Below are positions 14,301 through 26,300 of a DNA stretch of 64,000 nt, piece by piece. The position numbers were made by a program, and so were the translations under genes. The notes beneath the pieces are model-generated. The model made no database searches, was not told the DNA's origin, and was given only the letters and a program-made list of their open reading frames with translations. How positions within the stretch are numbered: the stretch's first letter is position 1; each line of letters begins with the position of its first letter. Source of the stretch: Brachycybe producta (Eukaryota; Arthropoda; Diplopoda; Playtdesmida; Andrognathidae). Where the stretch lies: the NCBI GenBank assembly GCA_036925085.1, contig JAUPFP010000010.1, positions 2,845,688 through 2,909,687 on the forward strand, written 5' to 3'.

Positions 14301-17300
14301 TTGTAGGCTGTGCTATAAGCAATACCTACTATAAAGAGAATAAATGTATAAGTAGTTTTTGATTTTAAGCTAACACATGCAGCAAGCCTAAAAACTCACA
14401 TTTATTTACATTATACAAGCTACTCAAATCTGTGTGAGTAGCCTGCAGGAAGGTAAGGGTAGTAATGTAGTCTCCGAGCACAAAATTCCTAGTTGCGGCA
14501 CTGGTTTTTTCCCTTCTGGATGCTTGGTCTTTTATGGCTTTACAATCAAGATTCTGTGTTTATATTTATAGCCTAGGAAATGTTTTACATTTCAGTTTGG
14601 ATTAAATTCAGGATTTTTGCATTTCCTGAAAAATTTCATTTTTCATAGATGAGCCCCTTTTTCGAAACCGCAATTCATTTTTAAACTACTGTAAGACCTT
14701 TTGAAATGTTGGTGTCCTGAGCCATACATGCAGTTTGCGCTTGCATACAATTAAGACCCTGGATACTAAAAAAAACGAGACTAGACACACAAACAAAAAA
14801 GAAAGATTCTGGAGAAGATAAAATGTGCATTTGCAATATTGCGTGCGATCACTGACGAGCTTATTAAAAAAATCTCAAATCCTTAGCACTTCAATTCTTG
14901 GAACGACTATGTATATACAGTATAAATATATTTATTTAAAAAAAATCTGTGACAATCAGAAAGTTATCAGCCGTTTGTAACGTCTTATTTGTATACAATT
15001 TTATATGCAAAATAAGTGTCACAACATGTTGACGTTATTAATAGACGTTCTTTCTCATTTCATTTGATGCCAATTCGAGATAAAACCGAAAAATCTCGAC
15101 TGACATTACAAATGGAACGGAATCGATAGATGCACTTTTGTTAATCGAAGTTTCCAATTCAATCCAATCCAATACTTTCAACAGTGCACTCAAAATTAAA
15201 CTGAATCCATGGAAATAACACACACACACCATTACTATTATTAAAATAAAATGGTTCCCTAAAAGTATGCTGCAACGTATTGAAACAACATAAGAAATAA
15301 ACAACAAAATGTACCTTAGAAAGGGAGTCCATAAACTCTTCAAGAGTTACAACTCCATCTTTGTTTTGATCTAGTCTCTAAAAAAAGCCCAAATGTGAAA
15401 ATTAAAATATTATCTTTGCAAAACAAGAGTTGAAAAAAATCAAAATTTATAAATAAACTATGAATGGGACATTCGAATCCGCGAATCCCGTGAATCTTGA
15501 ATATTAATAATAATTAGAATGATATTAGACATTCGAAAACTCGAATCTTAGCGTTTTTTTTCGTCTTTCCGAATCTTTCGAATCCTAACCTAAAAAAACT
15601 TGTTAAAAACTTTGGTAAAATTAGTTTTAACTCCATTGACGTCCAATAGAAGCGTTCACTAACAAAAAAACCCGGCGATTGTTGCAATTTCGGTGTTGTA
15701 CCCGGATCACCAATATCATCACCTTGTGGCGACCCTGAGTGAAGTCACACTTGTTTTTTATTATTAATAATTTAATATTTAATATTATTTCATTTATTTG
15801 TATTTTATTAATAAATAATATAGGATTCTTATATGAAGGATTCGAGAATCGGGAGATTCGAAGGATTCGAGAACCTTTTAGTATTCGGATTCACAGATTC
15901 GAGACAATTTAGGATTCGTCCCACCTCTAAAATAAAATAAACGTTTTAAAAAATTACATATTTTTCATTTTTTAAAAAGTCCTTATTTTTTAAAACGAAG
16001 AGAAACTTGGAATGTGTTTTAAAAACTAGAAGGAAAGCTCAGATCAGTTAGTTATTTTCATGTTGATATCTTTTCAAATAAGCTTTTTTTTATGTTAGTT
16101 TGAAAATGATCCCACATAAAAAATACCATCAAGTGATAGAGCTACCCTTCTAGTTTCTAAAACACATTCATGTTTGTCTTCATTTTACTTCAGAAACATA
16201 GAATAATCAGGAGTTCATAAATCAGCAGTTCGTAAACCAGTGCTAAATTCGTTACAAAAAAATAAAAATAAAATCAAACAAGCCCTGTTTCTATATGCGC
16301 CATCCGGTGTCTCACCTCAAAGACCCTTTCCACATGGTCTCGAGTAGTACTGTCCTCCATAATGGGTTCGGTACATCTACCCATTAAGTCGTAAATGGAG
16401 TTAACAATGTTATGCATCTCGTCTTTGGTGATGTAACCATCGCCGTTGATATCATACAAGTGAAAGGCCCATTGCAACTTTTCGTTGAGCGAACCGCGTG
16501 ATAGGATTGAAAGTCCTACCACAAAATCCTAAGAAAAACAAACAATTAAAAAAAAGAAGAAAAACATTCCTAAACGAGCATTCCTATCTGATGGATTTGC
16601 TCAGCATTACACAACTATTTAACACCACGTTTATTGGGATGTGATGTTCGAGGAAAGCTCTTCTTCTGGCGTCACATGGTATCAATTTTACTCAACTTGG
16701 CGTTTTTTTACGAGGAGAGCTCGTATGAAAGCTGAAGTGAAGAGTGCAGAATGTCTTAAGGGCCCTGCCTTTGACGCTAGTCGCTGACTTCTTTTCTCGC
16801 TCACCAAGATCGAATTTGTGGCTGATAAAATCGCCAGCGTTCAATCGTTTTGACGGCGCTGCTAAAGCGTATACAGTCGCGATCGTTTGGAGCAATTTTT
16901 GTGGAGACAGACAGCCTGGGTCGAATTTCTCGCGTAACCCCAGTAGCTCAACAATTCGCCAATTGCCTGATAAGGCGCGTCTTTTAAAGCTGCTACTAAA
17001 AATCAGCCAGCTAGTCACTGGACGCGCGCGTTAAAGCTGAACATGTTCAACTTTACCGCCGTGAATTCAGAATTTTAAACACTAGCGAGTAAAAGGGGCC
17101 GCACGTCTTTAGAATGTTTTTACAAGCGAATGCACTGGCAAATTAAGAAACCTGTCCAAAGCGAACAAAAGTAGCACCCTATAGTCGTTATGACAAATCA
17201 CTCTCTCACTTTATACAAAATGGACTTAGGCAAAGCTATTTGTCTTAGCATATACGCATGCTTATCTATCAAGCCGTGTGACATTGAATCAGGTTTTTCT

Positions 17301-20300
17301 TAAGCCTCGTTTTCACGGCGATAGTTCTTTCGTGAGAGTACAGTAGCTGACATGAAAGTTGCGATACTTCACTCTCACGATAGCAACTGCCTACGTGCCT
17401 TGAAGCAACGTGATCGTTCTGTCATGACAGTGTGTGACAACAGTGTTGCCTCTCCCTCCAAAAGCCAAATTTCCCTACAAAGTGGATATTTCCCTATAAG
17501 CGGTCACACAACAACTATCACTGTCGCAATACTACTATCAATTATCTAGTCAAACGAGATATAGTGTGAGCTTTTGACATCAACCAATATTTTATTACCA
17601 ACCTTTAGATGACATTTTCTACTTTTCGTTTCTTCTCTGAGCAGTATGACACCTGCACAGAGAAGATCCGAGCTGTAGAGAGAGCTGGATGGAGATAGAT
17701 TGTAGTCACTCTTCTGCATGGGGGTGAAATCGATGCAGGAGAGTGGCGGCCATCTCTCTCTCTTCCGGTTGATGCTGATATACATCTTCTCCATCGGTAT
17801 TCCGACTAGAGAAGATGTTGTAGCTGCTGAGAATCGTATAGCTCCTGCCCTATGAAACCTCCGGCCTCTGAAGAGAAGTTATTAACATAAAGACATAGAG
17901 ACAACGCTACTTCTTGTTACAACACTTTTATTCATTCCTTGTAAGAAGTACAGATACAAGGGTGAATAGTAAAATACTAACTGGAAATCCTCAGGCCCAT
18001 GATTTGGAATGTATCGCAAAAACAGGCAAAGGAAAGAACTGAGGAACAAAGAGGAACATGGTCCTTTTATACCTTGGACCTGTGTACACCTGCGAGGTGT
18101 AACCAGGTCCAAGTGACCATGGTCCTTTATGTATCAATCCGCCACTTGGGCATGAGTCAGAAAGGTGAGTCAGAGAGGAGGGAGGGACGGTTGAGAGTTG
18201 TTTACCCCCCAGGCTATGGTTTTGGCGGGATCACGATTTACAGGGTGTTACATACCCTCCAACTTTGCTTGGAGTACGTCCTCGTACTCCAGCCAAGGGT
18301 GGAAGGTTTTCAAGTTACGCAGCGGGGAGACATGGGTGGCTGAGGACTTACCGTGTACAGAGGTGGTTATGGAAAGGCACTGGCACCGAAGTGTCAGCGC
18401 CCTTAAAAATTGGAAAAGGCTGAAAACATAAAACAAAGATAATTAATGCTCGCTGAGTGGCGAGCCGCTATTGAAATCTAAAAAAGAAAAGAACAGTTGC
18501 AACGTATTTTATTTTTTTATAAATTTTTCGATAATGCCACCCGGATGGGTGGCAACCACATGAGTACATGTGGCGCGCAGCTATCCCTGCTGCGGAGGGT
18601 GGGGAGGATCCTGGGTCCATGAACTGTACGGGGGGGTAATCCCGCCGGACCTGGCCTCATCGGTAGCTGGATGCGGCAGACAGCCATTGTCCCTGGTCGT
18701 CAGGTAGATCCCGGTGGAAGATATTGAAGATGTCCCGGTCCCCGATAATCTTACGGGAGGACCGCTTGTTGTACAGTGTAGCCCAAGCGGCGTCCCATAA
18801 GACGGCGATTCGGTAACGAGGATCCGGTTCCGGAATGTAGTGACGACTGGTACGGAACGTCTGTCCAGCTGGCAGTCTAAAGACGGAGTTGACGAAAGCT
18901 CCCAAAAGGGCTTCCGTGGCTTCATCGATGGCATCTCCGGCGAAACTGGTGGTTTCAACAATCCGTCTTCTTGGGAAGACGATGGTGATGAGGACACTTG
19001 TTAGGCGGGAGAGTCCCACGACATATCGCTCCCGGGGAGGGAGGTCCAGACGGGGAAACCCTTCCTCCAAAGAGAAGTGTCCTATGTAAAGGGTGTTGGC
19101 AGAGTGCACTTCGCGCTGCCAAGTGACCCACCGATTGTTGAGCAACCTCTCGCCGGAGGTGGCTGCACGGAACGGATGATCCAGCGGTAACCGCCCCAGA
19201 GTAGCCCCGGCATGGGGTACAGTGGGCGGTGCGGCTGGTCGGGCTGGTGTTGGAGCCGCAGGTTCCAAAGAAACTGATGCGCCCGTGATAGGCCTGGCAT
19301 GGCGCAAGGCGGACCAGGCCATATCGCGGGCCCGCTGACGTAGTCGCTTCGATGCCGACTTCCTGCTCAGCGCCTCCAGTGGCTTGGCACTTCCTGGTGC
19401 ACGGCCCAGTGCTTCCATGGGGTCACCTCCCTGTCGCATGACGTCTTGCAGAAGGTTTGTGATGGCCTTCTGTTTTTTCAAGAACGCGGCACGCTCTGCG
19501 GAAGGTGGCGGCATCAAAGGTATAGGCGTAGGTTGTCCAGAAGGGCGGCCCGGAGGTGGCGGAGGAGGAGAGCGATGCGGGACCCAAGTAGGAGGGCCCC
19601 GAGTTTCGTAGCGATGGTCGCGGTCCAGTTGGACTCGGTGATCCTGTAGGTCTTGCCTGACCCTTGGGTCGAAGTTATTACGCGGCGGAGGGCCGCGTCC
19701 AGAGGAACCACGTTGTTCCTGCTGACTTCTTCCGTCGGGTCGGCGTCGGGGCGAAAGATGGGAACCACGTGGCGAAGAGCGACGTGGTTGTGGCCGTTGA
19801 AGAGAGTCTCGAGAAGAGTGGTGGCCCCTGTAGGACTGTTGAGGCTCCTTGGGGCGAGCCCCAGTGGGAACCTGAACACGAACAGGTTGGGGAACCACCA
19901 CTATGGAAGGTAGCTTTGGAGTCGGAGTTGGTGTGGCGGCCTCGCTGCGTGGAGGCGTGGCACATCGGGAGGTTGGTGGTGACGGTAATGGTGTATGAGG
20001 AGGAGGCGGCGGAGTGATTGACGGCACTGGTGAGCAGTGTTGGAAAGGCTCTGGTGGCGTTATGGGTGGAGAAGGAGATGTGGAGAGGCCAGTTGTCAGG
20101 GTTGCTGGCGAGTCGGAGGATGGAGATGATGACGTGGCTGATGACGTAACTCGGGCGGTTTCTTGGAGTCGGGCCTCGATTCGCAGGAGCTCCTCCTTCG
20201 GGAGTTGCGCCGTACACGGTAAGCCCAGCTCGACAAGGCGGGCGCAAACCGCACGGAGGTACGCCAGATTGTCCTCCCCTTCCTTCTTATCTCTGGCTGC

Positions 20301-23300
20301 CCGACGAAGAGCAGCCTCCCTCTGCAGCTCCAAGTGGAGGTCTTCGAGGGGGGAGGGCACAGATCCACCTCCCCCACGCTTCCCTCTTGCTTCAGCTCCA
20401 CCCGGAATGGGTTGACCAGGCGCGATGCTATCGCGGAACGCCTGGTTAACCCCCCATGCCATGAGGTTGATATCGATGCGGTCTTCCCGCTCCTCCCAGT
20501 AGTGTTTTGATGTCGTGACGTCGAAGGGGACGATGCTGCTTGGAGCAGCAGGCTTCCCTTCGCGCCCGACATTGGCAGGTCGCTTGAAGCTTGCTTTTAG
20601 GCGCTTCTCCCCACGCCGGTGAAAATTCTCCGGTTCGGAGGAGGTGCGGCGCCTATCTATTATGTTTGGCGACTCTCTTCTTGTTGTGGGCGCACTGGCG
20701 GCGCCCGCCTTTTGTAGCTGGCAGGTAGATTGAGAGAGGGGTTCAGCGGTCCCCGCCGTTCCACTCTCCGTCTCATCTTCACTAGAAGAGGCAGACATCA
20801 TTCTGCCTCCTCTCCATGAGCCTCTACCTGGCATATTTCTTAAGAGTTAGAAAGTTCTTACTTTTTCAAAAGTCCCGCTGCTGGTGATTACTTCCAAATA
20901 ATAACAGAAATCGGTCCCCGATCACTCTGTTATTATTTCAAGAGGTCCAAAAAGTTCTGAAGGTCTGATGCACTGCACGTGAGTTCAGAGGCTTGAAGGT
21001 GGCACTCAAGCTTTGGTTTAACAACAAAAACTGAAGAAGTTCGAAATTAAGATTTGGAACTTGGCACAGAAGTAGATTGAAGATTTGATGATATAAAGAG
21101 ATGAACACAAACGAGTGCTTCTTTGAAGAGAGCAAATCAAGTGGTAATTGACCAAGTTTGGTCACTTTTCTTATTTAATTTTAAAAGTTAGAAGGGCCGG
21201 CCCCTTTTAGAATAAGACACCTTACTCTAATTGGTTTCTTCACGACTTTATTTATTGGGGGTGGGGGTTGTCCCACCGACATTAGATGTGAGAGGTGTTG
21301 ATCTAATTCTTATCAGAGTCGGTCCTGTTTATTATTTTTAGATAAACAAAAGGACTAAGGAATCTCGAGGGGGAAGGGCCGTTATTTTATTTCACACCGA
21401 GGTGTGAAGTTGCCCATTAACTTTCTCCCCTTCTTTTCCTTAATGCCTTTTTTTTGAAAAGAATAGGTCAGCAAGGTTACTAATGTACCTTGCTGTTTGT
21501 TATTATTTTTAGGGGGGAGTGGGGCAGGAGTTGGTGTCCCACAATTCGATCTTAATTGAGAGGGTGACAGGTTCTTCAATTTTATTTTTTAATTGAAGGT
21601 GTCCGCTCTCACAAAATCCTCAAAACTGATTTTCTTCCTTTTTTATTTGTTTATGGCCAGCAGTTTTTGTTGTTTTTTTTTTTTCTTTGAAGTCCCAGTG
21701 CATTGGTCTGGCCCCCAGAGCAATTGTCTCTTTGAAGTTTCTATCCTTCTACTGTCAACAGCATGGTCAATGACGTCCGTCCATAATAAAGGGGAGCACG
21801 GTGTTTTTCTTTTGCTGACCCTTTTATGGCTCTTGATTTTTCTTCTGAACGTCCTTGACTAGCCTTCGGCGTTTTTCCCAGGTGTACCACGTGGTTGACA
21901 GTTGTTTGTGAAGGCCACGTGGTTCCGGTGTAGTTTATTGCATGTTTGAAATGGTTGCCAATATGTAAATATTGGCGGCCATTTTGAAAAGTTTAAAAGT
22001 GTTTCAAAAATTAAAGTTGTATGAATTTTGTAGAGTTTTGGGAGTTATTTGAGAGTGTTTAGAGGGGTTGTTGATGCTGTGGGGTTGTTTATTCGTTGGG
22101 GGGTTCCTTTTATCCCCTCCCCCACCTCTTGACAACTGTCCTCAGTTGTTTCTCAACACAACAATTCTCAAATTCCTCCCGCTCTTCTATTGTTGATATT
22201 TGATGGTTGCTGGTGTTTATTTCCATAGTCATGAAATAAACACTGGTGAATTATTGTTTTATTTTCGTCGCGTTTGGTTTCTTGACAGCGTGGGTGGCCA
22301 CTTGATCGGCTCGCCCGAGGTCCATTTGTGTGCAGGAGCTCGGTCGAGCACTTTGATTGGTATGTCCTCAGAGTCGTCAGAGCTGTCGCTGTCGGGTTTA
22401 TCAGGAGTAGGTGCTCCGGCGGCTGAGTCTGCTGCTGGAAGAGGAATCCGGCGGATTTGTCCCGCCACTCGTATCAGAGCAAACTCAATGCCGTCTTCGG
22501 TGATGATATCCGTTTCAGGCACCTCTCCTTTGATGTCATAGTCGGTAACCGGCTCCCCAAACTGCTTGATTGCAACCTTCTTCTTCGGTTGCCGACACTC
22601 ACGGACGAAATGCCCCAGTTTGCCACAATTATAACACGTCGACTTACTCTTGTCGAACGTGCGAGTGGTCTCTGGTTGGGGGTCCGCTGCAGAGTGTCGG
22701 TTAGAATTGGTGGCAGCAGTCTGACTAGGCTTTTTATCATGCCTAGACCGGTGTGGTTTGTCTTTAGGGCTGGCGGCTGCCGCCGGCTCCTGGTCGGTCT
22801 TCGATGCTCCTTTACCCGACTGTGAATCAGCTGCGGGTTTTGGTTCCGTCGGCCATTTATCCAAGGACAGCAAGACCACCTCCATATTGAGGACGGCGTT
22901 TGCGAAGTCCTTGAACGACGTCGTAGATGCGTGATGCGCGGCGTTCTGTATGGTGGGATGTAGAGCGCGGCGCAACTGGCTTATACGTAGCTGATCGTCA
23001 AGTTGCGGGTAAACTCGGTCGCCGAGTACCATAAACTCCCAGATGAAAGCTTGTGTACTCTCACCTTCCTTCTGGAGCATCTCTGTATACTTTTTCTCCA
23101 AGATGGCCAGTTCGTTCGGCTTCCCGAACGTATCTACCATCTGTACTCTCAGTGCTGGCCAAGGAATGTCCTGAAGCTCATACCTCAGTTTACTCAGCCA
23201 CGTACGGGCGGCCCCAGTGAAACACCCCGTGATGTATTCCTCCTTGTGGTGGTCTTTCCAACCGTACAGGTGTGCTACTTCCTCGAATTCTTCCAGGAAG

Positions 23301-26300
23301 GGACGGAAACCTGTCAATCCGTTGAATTTTTGGATTGAGTCGGCTGGGTGGCGACCGCTGTATTTCTTATTGAATTCTTCCACGGAGGGTTCTCTGGGGG
23401 TTGGTCGATAGATGCCATCCTGGACGTTTGACATTCCAGCCGGCATCAGACCTACCCCTTGCGGTGGAAAACGTGGCGCGTAAACTGAAGTGCCTTGTGT
23501 CGCTCCTTGGTGAGGCTGTTGTTCCGGGGGTGTCGAGCGGCGACCGCTACGTGCAACCCGGACAAGCGAGTGAGGAGAATCAGCACGTGTCGTAATCGGT
23601 ATTTCCGCACGCTCATCTCTGTGACGCGGATCATCTGACTGCCCTTGTTGTTGCCAGTCAGGGTTACGCGGTAGATGACGTGTGTGCGGTGTGTAATGTC
23701 TTTCGTAACGATCGTGACGCTCTCTGTAGCCAACATAGGGGGCTGAAGAGGCGTCCGAGTCATCGTCGCGAAGTCGGTGTGTGCGTGTTGTCCGCCGTGG
23801 TGTAGTCGGTCGATTCGGTGTGAATCGGTCGTCTATGAACTGAGACATACGAGTCGAGAGTGCAGCCACTTGTTGTGACAGGTGGTCAAACTCGGCCCCA
23901 GTCGGCCGCGGCGGTGGTGTCACATCAGTAGTCACGGGTACTTCCAACAGATCTTCGTGTGACCCCTGGTGATCAGACAGGGACCCCGTATTGTCGTGTG
24001 AGGTAGCCATGATTAATGAAGTGGCTTGTGTAATGTGAATATGCGGTGATGAACGAGTCCGGCGAAGTCCAAGTCGTTGTGTGCAGCTCCGAGGGTTCTC
24101 GAGTACACTCTGAGCTATACTTTCGGGTTCCAGTATGATGGGACTCGTTCAGTTCGTGAAGTTGTAGGTCGGTGATGTCACTGCGCGTTGGTAATTTAGT
24201 GCTTGTCGGCAACCGACACTATCGTACTCTTATACACTGAGTAACGATAGATTACCTAAGCTTGTGACGTGTATAACGAAGTGGCCGTTCACTCCGTTAG
24301 TGTGGTGATGGTTGTATCGTGTTGATCGTGTTCTCAGTTGGGCGTGTGACGAGTTTTGGTTCCCAACTGGTGTAGCGTCGTGAGGTCTTTATTGAGCGTC
24401 AGATTTTGGAAGGATCTCTCTCGACACGTGGTATTTGGCGACCACGTGGAGGTTACGAGAATTCCAAAAACCTCAATAAAGGAACAGCAGATGTACAATA
24501 CAACCTCGAGCGTGGTGCACCACCCAATCGAAATTGCACTGTGGAAGTGAATTAGAGATGAAAGTGTATTGCAGTTGCCTGAAGAAGAGGCAAGCAACAT
24601 GAAGAGTAAAGCTAGAGCGCGGTGCCCGCACTTTTTTTAGTTTTACTTGAAAACAAGAATGAAGAGTGTGTGTGTAAAGAACACACAAAGAACAAAAAGT
24701 TCAAGATGGCTGAACTTTTTTAAATGCACAAACAAAGGAGAAGTTCAAGATGGCTGAACTCTCCAAAGAAGCAAGAAAAGAAAGCTGTTTTACTCAGAAA
24801 GTTTAAAACTTAGGTGCGGTGCCCGCACATCAAAAGTTTTAATTTAGTTTTATTAAAAAAGTAAAACAGTGTAGAAATTGAAGTGTGTTCAACAAGCTAA
24901 ATACTTGGTGAACCAGAAGAAATGTTCAGACTGTAGAAATTTTGAGTCCTCACTGCTGGATGGCTCTGGATGAAAAAGACAGAGTCAGTGCCCAGTGAGG
25001 GACTATGTTGAGTAGAATGAAGAAGTCCGTAGGTGGCGCTGTGGTGGCCACTTCCGGTTCAGTTTATTGCAATGTCCAAAAATTGATGATTGAAAAGTTC
25101 CTCCGGGGCATGTTTTTATGGTGGCCAGGAGAAAGACACAAAAAGAGAGAAAATTCAAAGAAAAAGAGAAGTTTTCTCTAATAAGAGGAACTCCGCCAGG
25201 GGGCGCGTGAGTGCAACCCTCTGGAAGAGAAGAGAAGAGAAGAGAACACAAAAAGATGAGAGAAGGTACAACAATGAGTCACATGGAGCGAAAAACCGCT
25301 CCGTTGGCGCTTTTTGAAGAGTGTCCGGTCGATCCAAGATGGCGGCCGGGCTTCAGTGCTGTCCAATGGAGAAAGTTCATGTGATGATGCATTGAGGTGA
25401 TGATGATGAAGAAGCTGAAGAACATGACTTGGGACATAGAGGGTCCCAAGGGAAACACAAGTGTAAAAACAAAGAACAAAGAAAAGGGGGGACAAGAAAG
25501 TCCCACGTGGCTAGGAAAAGTGTGTTTTAAGCTTGTAAGCCCCCTAACAATGAAATAGAGTTAGGAAGAATCTTGCTTGAAAATTAAAGATGAAGAGTGA
25601 AGATAATAGGACATTTTAAAAGACACACACGTCCTTTAAAAGCCTATTAATAGGTGGATAGATTAGTAGATGAGATTTGTTTGCTCATCTCATAATGAGA
25701 CTGCAAACTCCTCTCGGAGAGTAAGAAGAATTTGTTTAAAGTGTTGCCCACGTGGTGTGGGTTTCACTTTGAAAATTAAAGAAGAACAAAGGTGACAGTG
25801 GGTGATGATAATGGAAACATAAAATACAAAAACACGGACGGAAACACATGTGTCAAAGAACTACTACCAAGGTGTTGCCCACGTGCTTGATGGATGTCGA
25901 TGCAGCAGTTCCTTTAACATGTGTCTCTAAGGACAGGACACAGAATCGCGCGGTCGACACGTGGTGTGTGTAGCCACAAGTCTCTTTCGCGATTCCACAA
26001 AAACGGTACCATGCGGTTGGCTTTGACGTGATCGAGGGCCTCCATACATGGTCCCAACATAAAAAGGCGCCACGCGGTTGGCTTTGACGCTATCGAGGGC
26101 CTCCATACGTGGTTCCAACACAAAGGACGCCGCGCGGTTGACTTTGACGTGATCGAGGGTCTCCATACGCGGTTTTACAGACAGGCGCCACGCGGTTGAC
26201 TTTGACGCTATCGAGGGTCTCCATACGTGGCTCCAACATAGAAAGGACGGACGAAGCCTCATGAGGCACAGTCACGAGACTTAGGACAAAGGACGGCTTC

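Larger units (their letters stand above)
5309..15314 (-). other. Intron 6 of KChIP gene (10.0 kb)
   Basis: AT-rich intron with no further coding exon recognised. It holds MITEs at 6183-6571, 8204-8404, 8791-8940, 9892-10197, 12208-12580 and 13137-13342, minisatellites at 8938-8999 and 11140-11202, a possible LTR fragment near 13690-13919, and a GC-richer segment at 7680-8090 that starts GCTGCGATCACAC and ends near GTGTGAACAGACGC (possible element, unclassified). Between these I see only AT-rich sequence and short hairpins, for example 10456-10503. Confidence 0.7.

Noticed and set aside
16692-17034. Overlapping ORFs on both strands (108 and 96 codons)
   Set aside because: They are shadows of each other in a GC-richer intron patch, without domain or splice support.
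18581-20572. Several long frames overlapping the 725-codon ORF on both strands
   Set aside because: GC-rich low-complexity coding sequence opens antisense and shifted frames; the long minus-strand frame is the best-supported one.
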